The notes under the pieces were generated by a model. The model saw only the letters and a program-made list of their open reading frames with translations. It had not been told where the DNA came from and did not search any database. Shown here piece by piece: positions 49,266 through 61,910 of a stretch of DNA of 64,000 bases (its first letter is position 1; each line of letters opens with the position of its first letter). Source of the DNA: Tethya wilhelma. Taxonomy: Eukaryota > Porifera > Demospongiae > Tethyida > Tethyidae. The DNA is taken from positions 160,603 to 224,602 of the forward strand of contig CAXIPT010000004.1 in the NCBI GenBank assembly GCA_964030475.1, written 5' to 3'. A program made the position numbers and the translations under genes.

Positions 49266-52200
49266 GCAGAATTCTTATCTTGTGGTTATAATTATATGAA
49301 TTTATAATGTTCACATTGTTGCATTGGAAATTTGAATGTCCTTGTGCATTGCATGTCTAGTGTGGTCTTGTGCATGTGTTGCTGCTGGTCATCTTTCTTA
49401 GCAATGTTATCAATTCCTTGAAATATCTCAGCTCCTCACCATCAGTATATGAAATTGATACTGGACTGAATGGCCTAGCGTCATACGTGCTCTGCTGTGT
49501 GTGTGTGAGTGTGTGTGTGTGCATGTGTGTGTGTGTGCGTGTGTGTGCGTGTTGGTTTCTATGACAATAATATTGTCACTCAACCTATGCCTATAGACTA
49601 AGAAAAGGTGTCCATCGATTGACACCGTTTATTAATATACTGGTCTGTATCATGTTTGAATAGACGAATACACTGTGTTGTTCTTTGATAGTCTACAAAT
49701 GCTTTCAAAATCAACAATGGGTCACCTTTGATCCATGAATGCCTTTAGAAGTACACACAAGAGACCTTTAATGTTTTACAAGTTTAAAGACATCTTTGAA
49801 AGAGGTAACTGTTTTACACGCTCAATTCAAACCTGTCTGCCACCTGAAGAGAAATACATTTCTCAATAGGAGGTTCAATTTGTGCCATTTTTATTGCATG
49901 AAACAGAAAATGGTGCCCGTTTTTCTGTTTTTATATAGTCACAGCGAGTGCAGCTAGCTCCATGTGTCCAATTAACTGAAACATAATATGACATGGTATA
50001 CAGCCATTCCAGAGTTTAGTTCTATACCTGTATGTAATGACTTCAATGTTTCAACTGGTAATAATACTGTTTCTGAATCACATAGTTATATGGATGATAT
50101 GGTTCTTTCACCAAGCATGCATGGATTGGAACATTCTACGAAAGTTTTTTTTTTCTACTTTTCTCATGCAGGTGTGGGCAATTTAAATGTTGTCGTAGGA
50201 ACACCCATGTTACAAGGTGATGACATGTGGGGTGAAAAGGGTACCCAATTAAGAACACATGTCATGTTGTGTTCCTGCGCTGTACCTATATTGTAACATA
50301 TGTATAAGGTAGTTAAAACAGAACATCAGAACATGGTACAGATTTTAGCCATATATGTTTGCAAGCTACACTACAGCTTGAAGATATGGCCAGCATGATT
50401 GGATTCGACTATGGACTTATTATGGGATGTTGCCATGCTCTCCCACTGGCCGTACGTGGGGTGGCATTACATAAAAATAATATTACATTTAATTTTATTA
50501 TCGTATTATGTATAAATCACGTATGTTCTGAAATCACTTTTGTACCAAGCACGATTAGCTTCAAGATTCAGAGTCACATGATTGTCCATGTGACTCATTA
50601 TCTTATCAAGAATACATGTGACATATTATATGGTCTAGAGAGTGAGTAATTCTGATAGTATAATTATTAATACCATTGTTCAAAGCAACAATGGTATAGC
50701 AAGAGATGAACAAGGTATTACAAACTCAACTCCATAAGGGGAATTGTCAAGTGTATATATTTCAACCTCATCATATGCAGTCACTCACTCACACGTACAG
50801 AGAACTGTTAGAGATTAAATGAAATCTACTACTATACTATACTGCCAGGATAACATCTCTCTCACTATAACAGTACAATAGCTTATTACTTTATATGGCA
50901 ACCATGTACATGAGCATTGTTCTATATATAGCTACATAAGATATATATATATATATCTAGTGGCAGTCGTTCACCATTCAATACACCAACCATTATTATA
51001 ATATCACAAAGAAATTCAAAAGCTATATTCAATAGAAGAATAGCACACACTCACACACACTCTCATGCTGACAAGTCTTATTTGTATGAGGGTACAATGC
51101 CCTCCCATTGTTCTCTCAATCCCCTACAAGGCCATGTGACCCACGACTATACATGCTGGTACATGTGACTTGTTGCTGTATGGTGATGAACATCAGGTGT
51201 CGTATGAGATGAACAAAGGGACCTCCAGACTATAAATACATTTGCCCAACTTGTCAGCTATAATTAGCCCAAGCTACGACTAGCTGCTGGAGAGTGGAGT
51301 CGTACAGTGTGTGTGCAAGCTTCGATCTTGATATGGCGAAATAAAGAAGCCATTTTATTGAAACATTAAAAACGTAAGAGAAGAACCTCAGAATTAAGAT
51401 TGAAGGAGACAAAAGAGGGGATGAAGGAATCAGCTCAATTTAGTAGACATTGTTTAATTTACTAGCAAATGGGGGAAGATTTGTTCTTGGAAGAAAACCT
51501 ATTGTACATTGAACTCAGAAGTTTGAGAATGGAATCGCTAACAAAACAAACGGAAAAGTATTTTCAAATTCCCGTGCCAAATGCAATGGTGTGTGAAACG
51601 TCATACCTGCCTTGTACTGGTGTAAACTAAAGTTCAATGTACAATAAAGCTGAAGGAAACCATTAGGAAAACTAAAGCACCTCAAAATAACTCCGTGTTT
51701 GTTCCTCTGTATGTGCAGTCAGGCAATAGGAAACAGGCTGTTGCAGCTGCCTAAGATGCATGTCAACAACAAGAAGTTGCTGAGGTGGTGGTTGCTAGCC
51801 ATCGGAAAGAGAGTCCAGGAATGGTGTCAAAATTTGATGGAAAACTTTAAAGGTCAGTGATGGCTGAGAATAGGGTGTGTGTGGCATTGATCTAACCACT
51901 GATCAGTACCAAAAGTACTGATTGTTTCTACTAACTGCGCATGTGCATAAATGCCGCGCAAAATCGGCTCTTAGAGTTTGCAAAAAAAATGGTATGGCCA
52001 TTATAACAGTGTGGTAACTGGATTCATTGCAAGTGATCTCAAGCCAGCTGAGTTCTTATGCAACTATGATTTCAACTCTCTCGCTATTACTAACTAGGGC
52101 GTGTTTGTCGAAACTATGGAGTTTTCATTTTGCGCAATCCCAGCATTGCGTTATATCTAGCAGAAGACTAATCAATGGCACGCAGTGGAGTCTCAGAGAG

Positions 52201-53323
52201 GTGAAATAGCCAGCCATTGTTGTTTGTGTTGTCTTTTAGCTCAACTGAACGCCCACGAAAACCGTTTGTGGTAAGTAGTTTAACTAACCACATCCGGTCA
52301 TTAGATGCAGCGTGTTAGAAATTAGCTAAGCATGAGTCAGGTATAAAATTGCTTGAAACATTCATGTTCCCATCAAAAAGGAGAACTGGTCCTGCTACTT
52401 GTAGCAGACGCCTTGTCAGTCCATCGGAATCAATCTACTGAACGCAGTGGTTACAAGATGAAGAAAATGAGATACACAAAAAGGTCAGTTCATAATTATT
52501 GTAAAGTTAGGCAAAGTAAGCAGTTTTTGTTTTTGTTGGTGCAGAGCCTTGTCCATTCTGTACAACAGTCATAGCCTATTTGAACACACAGAGACTCTCC
52601 TATGTGTAGACTCAGCCATCTGCAGGTGTGTATCTATAGCCTGTGTATGTGTGTATTTGTGTATGTGTGTGTACTACTGGTCAGGCATGTACTGAACTGC
52701 ACTAGAGTGTGTAACAGACAATGTCTGAGATATGATTTGTTTGCCTTTGCATCTGTGTATTTAGCATGAACTGTGTGTACTAGACTATTGCTCTCAGAAT
52801 GTAGAGGTCTAAGGTTAACTGGTATAGGAGCTCATAGACTTTAAAGAACTGTCTATAGCTAGCTGAATATAAACCATCTTCAAGTTGCAGTGCAGCTGTG
52901 CTCCTTCATCTTGGTATTGTTCAGTCGTGTGTGTGGGATGTCTAACTTCATTTGGCAAAAGTTTCATAGCTATTGTGTTCTTGTAAACTGTTTGAGACTG
53001 AGCCAAGTGAGAGTGTACCAACAACTACATTGTAGCAATTGGGTAAGCATAAAACAATAATGAATACTGAGACAGCAATAAAATAATTATGACATATTTT
53101 TGCAAAAGGGTTGAGTTATAGTTTATCATTTATTTATTAGATTTTAAAATCTTAGGCTAATAATTATTATACATATTTGGCTTATTTTTAAAATTTAGTG
53201 TGTGTTATCAACACACAATAGCAGCCATCTAGCTTTGGTAAGAGTGTTGGTGAATTGTCTGTATGTTTGCATACAGACAGACAACATGTAGGATCAGTGT
53301 GTACACACAATCTCATATTGATG

Positions 53324-53357
<34 letters not shown>

Positions 53358-53572
53358 ATGAAGCCTTTGTTTGTGTTTCTCTTTCAGTTAATGACTGCTA
53401 ATGTGTACACTATCAATTAATAACTGCATGTAAACTTCCACCATATTCCTTACTGTTGGCCATATTAGTTGAGCATCACTGTTGATACTGACTGAGGAAT
53501 ATTGTAGGAAATATACGTAAGCAAATAAGTATTTGACAAACAGGAATCAATCCATCAGCATCTTTGTCCGAT
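49092..53572. other. Long region without a recognisable gene
   Basis: AT-rich with TG tracts near 49237-49264 and 49496-49552. Open frames (for example 49988-50296 and 50359-50649) lack exon-like composition, known motifs or matching splice sites. A short CG-containing patch near 51940-51965 (GCGCATGTGCATAAATGCCG) may mark a promoter of an unseen transcript. Confidence 0.5.
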
Positions 53573-53842
53573 ATATCAGTTTAGGAAGGTCGTATTGAGA
53601 TGGGACTTGTACCATTGTGATCAGCTCAAAGAAATCTTTCGAATGATATCTATGTTGTTTGATTTTGTGACAAAGCCAAAATGTTTAATTTCGATAAAAT
53701 CCCCTGACTATAGTCCACGCTTTTTTTGCAATTTTGTGTCAAAATCAAACCGATATAAAATAGGTATCATTTGAAAGATCTCATCGAGCTGATCACAATG
53801 GTACAAACCCCTGATTCATACGACGTTCCTAGACTGAGATAT
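53573..53842. mobile_element. Inverted-repeat element family A, copy 5
   Basis: CAGTTTAGGAAGGTCGTATT at the left and ACGACGTTCCTAGACTGAGA at the right. The interior includes the same CCCCTGACTATAGTCCACGC wording seen inverted in copy 1. This is the only intergenic copy. Confidence 0.85.
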
Positions 53843-54132
53843 GAACCAAACTCTCTCTCAAAACGTCACGCTTCACTTCCAGCAAGATAAATCTATTTCC
53901 CTAATGATTTTATGAGTGCACCTGACAATTGCATTACCAATACAAATTACCTGTATGTTTATGGAAGCATTTCTGTTCCTTGCCATGTCAGGTGCAATTA
54001 GGTACACTATTTGCTTTCCTACATTGATTCTTGTATAAAATAAACTATGTATACTTTAAACCACTTAAAAAGCTTTTATGTAAAGTTGTAACACATCAGA
54101 GGTCTACAAGTGACTGTGTACTGGACATTAGT

Positions 54133-54263
54133 AGCCTCGTACCCAGGCCTTCCCCATAAAAAATAATATGCTGGAAGAGAAAAGAGGGCCCGGCTTCCCT
54201 GGCTTGACTTTATAACTTGCGAAATATAAAGTACATGCCGGGGAAGGCCTGGATATGAGGGCT
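54133..54263. mobile_element. Small fold-back element
   Basis: AGCCTCGTACCCAGGCCTTC at the left is answered by GAAGGCCTGGATATGAGGGC at the right, around about 85 bp. The arms carry several mismatches. Confidence 0.7.
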
Positions 54264-55633
54264 AGGACATTAGTCAGCTGTTGTTCATTCAGTGTTTTGC
54301 TTGAAAAGTAGAATAAATTATGTCGAGGAACTATAGCTTGTCAATGTCCACAAGACTATGTAGTCAGACGTGAGATAACAATCTGCAGTGAGCACATGCA
54401 GTACACATGTATATAAGTGCCTCTGGACATTGTTTTCTAAAAATAGTAACACAAATTTACTACAATATATAATTATATTTATGCCCTCTAGCATTAATTT
54501 TTATCAACATGTGCCTTATGTATTATGTTCCTTGAGGCCCCTTGCATGCATGCTCTTGATAAGGTTAATCTGATAAGAAAGGAGCCATATATGGCAGCAT
54601 TATAGTCAGCTGATTCTATACCAAAAGTTATGCATGGTCTATGATGTAATGTGAGAGCAGTATGACCATGCTCTAAACCAATCAGATATTGCCCCATCAT
54701 CACCAAAGGTCACGTGAAAGGTCGCTATGACTCCTTCAAGTATAACTTCAGCTACTTGTTGTCCCATAAGGTATCTGTGGTAGTAAACACACACTTTGTA
54801 GCGCCATGGGACCATGCTGAGTTAGTTGTACATGATGCAAATTCTTCAAAAAGTTTTACAAGTACCCTTCACTATAGTTAGTATTTACCAAACGTGACCT
54901 AATCTTATTGTATAATAATTATCCTGTCACATGCTGAGTGCTGGTATGCATATAATGGAAATGACTAGAGTTGACGAACTTACCCGGTGGCTGGTGCTTG
55001 GGTCATGGTACAAGCAGTACAGAGTGACATAACAATGTGCTTGTCTTACCAAAACAACAAAAGTGCACAATATCATTGCAATCTTATTGATCAGCCAGCA
55101 CTGCTGCTTTCAATAGTCATACACTCACAAACAATGAATATATTAATAGAATCATTAAAACATAGCACAGTTTCCCTATCATGTTTATCATTTCAGTTTC
55201 ACCATTGACTGTATGTAGTGATGGAGGGACAATACAGCCACTCACTGCTTTGTGAGCCTTACTCCACGAGGATTATGATTATGATCACATGCGCTGACGG
55301 ATAAGGAAACGGTAATTTTCTATTGTGACTTCGGTGTTAGTGATTACCCACCCCATTATATAATCGTCGTGTGCATATATGTATGTTTTCCTGAGCCTCT
55401 TTCGCGTGATTTGTCTCCTTTTTAAGTAGGAATGGGATTTCTTGTCACATAAGTCTTCATTTTCATGTGCTCATAATTAGATTGAAATATTGAAATTTGA
55501 TGTGTCTGTCTATAGCTGTTTGGGTGAAAGCTATTGTACTGGAACAGATTGGAAATGTAGTACACTTCTTTGAATGTAATATGGTTGGACATACAACTGC
55601 CTCTGGTGTCTAACCATGTTGTGAGGGTAAATG

Positions 55634-55925
55634 TAGCATAATAATCAAACTTACATGATGATGTGACAGCTGTGTGCTGAAAGTCATCTGAAACAATTTA
55701 CTAGCTAATCACTGATCAAGAATCTCTCTGATAGCCTGATAGGAGAATTAATGTGGGCAGGGCTAGGGTGATTAGCTATTAGAATGCTAAACATGAATTT
55801 TATGATTAGTAGCTTGTGGTCATAAAATTCATGTTAGCATTCTAATAACCCCTCCCATGTTCACCTATCAGAGAGATTCTTGATTACTGATTAGCTGCAG
55901 TCATGCAAGTTTGATTATTATGCTA
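55634..55925. mobile_element. Fold-back element, about 290 bp
   Basis: Outer arms TAGCATAATAATCAAACTT and AAGTTTGATTATTATGCTA are exact complements. Inner arms (CAAGAATCTCTCTGATA / TATCAGAGAGATTCTTG; TTAGAATGCTAAACATGAAT / ATTCATGTTAGCATTCTAA) continue to the centre near 55805, giving a nearly full-length hairpin. Confidence 0.88.
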
Positions 55926-57062
55926 CAGCTGTTTCCAGTTTGTTGCACATTGCCCTGCAAATCAACTACAGCTGTCACAAATATCCAGCACTTGTACAGC
56001 TAGCTAGCTGTGCTTGTATTTTGTGAAAGTGAACTCTCAATCCTCATTATGATTTTATAACATTACAGTAATACTCTCCCAACTTCATGACTTCACAGGC
56101 TGAGAAAGTGAAACTCGAATGATGGCCATTTTCATAAGTGATGTTTAGACTTGGCAATGCCCAAATTTGATGAAAAGTTTCCCTGTCTACTGTCAATGTT
56201 ACTTCATGTGTTGGCTAGTGATGGGTAGTCATACTGTGTTAGTTAGGAGCGCTTTTGAATGGTTGCTACCAACTATAATAGAAGTGGAGGCAGGACTGAT
56301 AGTAATCTATTCAGACAATGACACGTTCATAGTTGCTCCATGGGGATTGATTAAAAGAGCTATATAGCACACTGCTTTGATTAATGCATCTGGTTTAATT
56401 GCCTCAAGGATCTAGGAATCAGTATATGTGACTGTGACATCACATGGAGACTGATGATTGAGCACTTGTATGGCCCAAGGTCTAGCTCCCCCACAGACAC
56501 ATGGTGGCACAGCTGTAGAGCACTGTTAGAAGTGGCCAAGTAGTGGAATGCCTCACTATATAGCTTGATCTCCTGACCAGTTCACCTGTGAGCAGCACAT
56601 GACAGGCATACATACCTTTATCTGTTTGTGTGTGCACTATGTTGTTGTTGTTTTGGAAATCTTGGCGAACTTCTCGGGAAAGTTTTCTCACAAAATAATC
56701 AGTGGGACAAATTTGATTCAACATTTTAATCATTTCAAACTATAAGATCAGTGCAGCTGTTTACAACTTGTGTTTCCCCCTATACAGTAAACATTACGGG
56801 AAAGAGCACAATCAGCACATATGTTGCAATATGGATCATAAACTTATTATGTTACTGTGAGTTACAATGTCTAACCTGACCTTTATCCTACACTCAACCT
56901 ACAAACTCTTACTTTCATGTTTAAGATTAAGCTTATTATTGCAAAGCCTCAGTGCATAATGCTATTATAGCTCAAGTCTTTTATAGCCATCTATATAGAT
57001 CACAATACATACACTAATGTATGTATGACGCATTAATATCCTAACTGTTGCTAAGTGATCTA
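55926..57062. other. No recognisable gene
   Basis: AT-rich sequence with no frame that looks coding. The frame at 56167-56367 is short, isolated and without supporting splice context. Confidence 0.5.
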
Positions 57063-57146
57063 GCCTGTCCTCCCTAAACGATGCCCACCCCCATGGCTCT
57101 ATTCCCTCAGACTGCCCACTCAACGCTGTTAGGGAGAGAGACAGGC
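57063..57146. mobile_element. Small fold-back element
   Basis: GCCTGTCCTCCCTAA at the left and TTAGGGAGAGAGACAGGC at the right form inverted repeats around a loop of about 50 bp. Confidence 0.6.
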
Positions 57147-57276
57147 CACCATGTTTGGTCCTCTGTGTTGACTACCTTTGGCAGCTGCGTGCCCATATCA
57201 AAAGATATTTGACTAGCTAGTTGCACGTACGTCTTGTTACAAAGCTTCGCTCATGAGTGTAGCTAGCTAGCTTCTT

Positions 57277-57279
<3 letters not shown>

Positions 57280-57323
<44 letters not shown>

Positions 57324-57324
57324 N

Positions 57325-57408
<84 letters not shown>
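57280..57408. repeat. (TG)n with an assembly gap
   Basis: TG repeats on both sides of the n at 57324; the true length is unknown. Confidence 0.93.
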
Positions 57409-57409
<1 letters not shown>

Positions 57410-58733
57410 TTAGATTGAGGCATTCTAATTATACAAACTTGACTTAGGCGATGCGAAGTTTTGTTGCTATATTTAGATACACATGTTTAATTTTCTAGGC
57501 AGGTTTCGACTTGCCAAGTTCGTGGTCCAAGTTTCATTGTAGCTGTGTTCACATACTGTGGTTGTGTGGCATGTGCTGTGTTCAAGGAATTTCAGATCAT
57601 AATGGATTTGAACTCACTATCCAATTATATCATTGCCCTGCCCAAATCCCCTATTGATAGGATACCAATCAGCGACTTGTTCTATAGCTATAGATAAGAC
57701 CGTAGTGAATGATTATCACTGATGATTATCTACCACATAGTACCACCCAGGCCTAATGGCGCATGGCACTATTGTTTGCATACCCCAAAGCCTAAATGTG
57801 GAGACAGTCATGTATATTGCATGAGCTTATGACTATGTATGCTCAAATGGGACAGCTTTTGTAACATTTGATATTCAGCTGGTTAGAGTTAGAACTGGAA
57901 CTAGTGATTTAATTAAACACTCCATGATAAGGGAATCGGATAGGCAATGAGTTATTCTATATAAGTACAAAGATGGGCACTTTTACGATGAGCCTGCAAT
58001 TAAGTTAATTAATGATTTCCTACTATGGTGGATACATACATATATGCACGAATTCCACTTGATTGGAAACTATAGACCAAGAGTATACATAACCTTAAGT
58101 TAAGTTTGTTGAAAACAGATACACTAACTGTGACCATCATCATGTGACAGCTAGTATCTATGCTTTAGTTATTATATGGCCATATTTACATTGTCAGTGA
58201 CTTAATACTTGATAGTTTCTGCAAAATGTGGCCATTTTTGGCAGCACTTCCTCAGGAACTGTTACAGATAGGGTCTGAGATGGGATATGATCTTCCCGGT
58301 GGAATACGGGAAGACGTGCTTCAACTTCCAATACATCCTGTTAGTTATAACACTAACTTTATACCTTCATGACCATATGTGTGTGTTGCTATGGACAGTG
58401 ATGGTCGTATATGGTCTAGGTGCTTTGGTCACCTGATTCTGTGGTATCAACACACACACATGTACACACTGTCACAGATGCATTATGCACTAGTTCACTG
58501 CCTAAGGCATTAATTGGATGGAAGCTCACTTTCAATAAAAATAGGATAATTCTCATGTTGTAGGCGTGTCCTATCATATTAGTGTACATGATTGCCATGT
58601 CCCGCCCATTCTGTCAAATGACGTACAAATTGTCCATCCCATTTGCATTCTATAGGCTGTCATGCCTAATGAAGCACTAATTGCCACTAATTGGAAAACA
58701 ATGAGAGAGGAAAATTGAATACTGCTTGCACAA
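57409..58733. other. No recognisable gene
   Basis: Low-complexity AT-rich sequence. No coding signal or structured element was recognised. Confidence 0.5.
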
Positions 58734-58829
58734 GGTCTTGTACTGTCATGTATTGTGGAGGGGAGAGGGTTAATGATGAAATTATGTCATCAATTCCCTC
58801 ACCCTTCCATTATACGTGACAGGGCAACC
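58734..58829. mobile_element. Short inverted-repeat element D, copy 1
   Basis: GGTCTTGTACTGTCATGTAT at the left is loosely complementary to ATACGTGACAGGGCAACC at the right, with GGTTAATGATGAAATTATG between. Two further copies are at 59485-59585 and 60102-60203. Confidence 0.65.
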
Positions 58830-58964
58830 TTGTTGCCACGACAACCAACAGAAGTATGTAGCCACTTGTGAAGTTGCAATCTTCGGACAACTACACATGT
58901 ACGTAAGTTACACCTATGACGTAAGTTGTCTTTTACTTGTTATGTTCAATAATTATTATGTATG

Positions 58965-59114
58965 CAGTGTTTCCCCCAAAGAGGGGTAGGAGTGCACTCC
59001 CCCTCCTTTCAACTACCCCCATACAAATACATACAAAACTACTAATTTTCAGACAATTTTAAGCAACTCCACCCACCTCCCCCCCTCTTTACATTTGTCC
59101 TGTGGGAAACACTG
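58965..59114. mobile_element. CAGTGTTTCCC fold-back element, copy 2
   Basis: Begins CAGTGTTTCCCCCAAAGAGG and ends TTTGTCCTGTGGGAAACACTG-like sequence. It is the reverse-oriented relative of 27844-27991 and includes CCCATACAAATA. Confidence 0.8.
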
Positions 59115-59484
59115 ATGTACAACATTATTATTTTTTTTCCTACTATAATAATATAATTTATACAATTTTCAGCCCAGGAAGGTGACTCATGGCATCTGCA
59201 AGAATACAATACTCATGGCATCAGCAAGTCGAACAAATGTAGCCTGGTGGCTTGTTCTACATTGTCTCTGACTCCCAACCCTTGGGTAGGCGGTTCGAGT
59301 CCCTCCAGTTCCCCCCCCCCAAAAATGAGGAGGTGAATTTCGCATCCTTCGGAGGGAACAACAACCACAACAAAATGTATGTCTTGAAAGAAGTTTATTG
59401 TTTGAAATGCCACATTTAATTTGGCCAACTTCAAGGAATTTTCAGAGGAGCTCTAGTCAATCAAGTTCTACATCACTGGGAAGA

Positions 59485-59585
59485 GGTCTTGTACTGTCAT
59501 GTATTGTGGAGGGGAGAGGGTTAATGATGAAATTATGCCATCATTCACTGTCCCTTTCCCTTCTATAGTATGTGACAGGGCAACC
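59485..59585. mobile_element. Short inverted-repeat element D, copy 2
   Basis: Same wording as the element at 58734 (TGTGGAGGGGAGAGGGTTAA). It lies within the block that is duplicated across the gap at 60056. Confidence 0.65.
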
Positions 59586-59921
59586 TCTTTAACCCATCAT
59601 CCTGCGAGCTGGACACACATGAACAAATATAACAACTTGCAACTTACATACAATATCACATATGTACATGTATGAACAGATCAAACCATTTATAATTATG
59701 ACTAACAAATTAATAATTATTGTTTAAAAATGATAGAAATCCTTTCAGATTCAGTATACAAGTTTTGTAGAATGTAATAAAAAAATAAAATTGAAAAGTT
59801 TGACAATCGGTTTTTAACTTATCAGCAGGCAAGACTTATTCTTATTATACAGATTGGTTAACAATTAGCTGATTCCAAATTAATTAAAGTTCAGAATTAG
59901 TTATAATTGACGAGTTAGTTA

Positions 59922-60047
59922 TTAATGCTGTCTGATGTCCTCCAGAGAGGTATTGGACGACTCTGAGTAGCAGATCTTAACACTGCCAGTGGAGGAGTAG
60001 CGGACCCTGCCGATCCTTTGGCGCAGTTCCTTGGCCTTCTGATCCAT
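59922..60047 (-). CDS. Second copy of the last exon of the 60.5-64 kb gene
   Basis: A 126-bp exon encoding MDQKAKELRQRIGRVRYSST and ending SLEDIRQH with stop. It matches 60544-60669, which ends SLEDISKH. It sits beside the n at 60056, and the surrounding 600 bp is also duplicated, so it is most likely an allelic contig end. Confidence 0.8.
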   Translation of the reverse strand: MDQKAKELRQRIGRVRYSSTGSVKICYSESSNTSLEDIRQH

Positions 60048-60101
60048 CTGTGTACNGCCAATCATGCATCAAGCTCTACAATGACATACATCACTGGGAA
60101 G

Positions 60102-60203
60102 AGGTCTTGTACTGTCATGTATTGTGGAGGGGAGAGGGTTAATGATGAAATTATACCATCATTCACCGTCCCTTTCCCTTCTATAGTACGTGACAGGACA
60201 ACC
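60102..60203. mobile_element. Short inverted-repeat element D, copy 3
   Basis: Third copy, part of the duplicated block downstream of the 60544 stop codon. Confidence 0.65.
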
Positions 60204-60543
60204 TCTTTAACCCTTTTCATCCTGCGAGCTGGACACACATGAACAAATATATTCAATTTGCAACTTACACACAATATCACATGTACATGTATGAACAGAT
60301 CACAGCATAATTATAATTATGACTAATAAATTAATAATCATTGTTTAAAAATGATAGAAATCCTTTCAGATTTAGTATACAAGTTTTGTAGAATGTAATA
60401 AAAAAATAAAATTGAAAAGTTTGACAATCTGTTTTTAAAACTTATTAGCATGCAAGTCTTATTACATTATACAGATTGGTTAACAATTAGCTGATTCCAA
60501 ATTAATTAAAGTTCAGAGTTAGTTATAATTGACAAGTTAGTTA

Positions 60544-60668
60544 TTAATGCTTGCTGATGTCCTCCAGTGAGGTATTGGAAGACTCAGAGTAGCAGATCTT
60601 CACACTGCCGGTAGAGGAGTAGCGGACCCTGCCGATCCTTTGGCGCAGTTCCTTGGCTTTCTGATCCA

Positions 60669-60709
<41 letters not shown>

Positions 60710-60904
60710 AAATGTGAGCTAGTGTGTATGAGAGAGAGAATCTTTATACCTCAACATCTGTGGGGTATTTCTCCATATCACTGATTGAAATGCTCTCGTT
60801 ACGATGGATGGGGATTCCTCCTCGCTTATTCTTGTCGTCATGGTAACTACCATGTTGCTGCAGTTGGTCTGAGTCACAAGAGGAGTTGCTATGATCAGAT
60901 ATAT

Positions 60905-60946
<42 letters not shown>

Positions 60947-61858
60947 CAAATAGTACTTAGTAAACTAAAATGACTCTTCATACATGTGTACATGTTATAC
61001 TGATCTACGGCATGTACCTTTGTGCCTGGGGGTATCATGTGATCCCTCGTTCCCAGTTCCTGAGGATCTCTTCCTCCGTCCCAGCCGACCATAGTCCTGA
61101 CGAGATATGTTGTCTTCATCACTACGTGTGTGTTTGTGTTATTAACCCTCAACTCACTAATCGCATTATTAACTATTAATATTGACATTAACCCATTATT
61201 CTCTGAAATACATTGCATATTAACCCTTCACTCACCTAGATGATGTCATTGACTCAATTTTAGGATTAGAGATGGGCATCATATAGGGATTATAGCCCAG
61301 TCTGCTGAACGTCTGCATATACAAAGAAACACAAAACATGGGTACCAGTAAAACCTCCCAATGAAAGATACTCCTTCATGCATACTCATAGCTACAAAAA
61401 TTCTATTTTCACTGTAACAATAGCAACATACAGATCAAAGTTTCAAAAAGGACAACCTCTCTACAAAGGACAAACAACATGCTGCATACCTCTACTTGAA
61501 GATTCTTTGCGCTGCATCGTACAGCTATAGCAACAACATAACAGAGCCTCCAAGAAGAGATTACCCCACTACAAACAAGTTACTGTCTCTGCTTGAAGCT
61601 AGATAGGTTCCTCACATTCTCTATAAACTCGATTCACTCACACAACCACAACACAACATTGTGCTATTTCCCCACCTGTAAATTTTCGACGGAGTCTCCA
61701 ATCTCGAGGCTGGCACTCTCGTGGGAGTAAGGACTGCTCTCCCCACCGTCGTAGACACTGAAGGACTGGGTTCGGGAGGGGAGGAGGCTGCTGAACACCG
61801 TCGAACAGGTGCTGGACATACTCTCAGTGCGATTCACTATCTTCTGGTTAGTGGGTTC

Positions 61859-61910
<52 letters not shown>

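Noticed and set aside
49988..50649. Two longer frames (102 and 96 codons)
   Set aside because: No domain, no splice context, and no codon pattern unlike the flanks.
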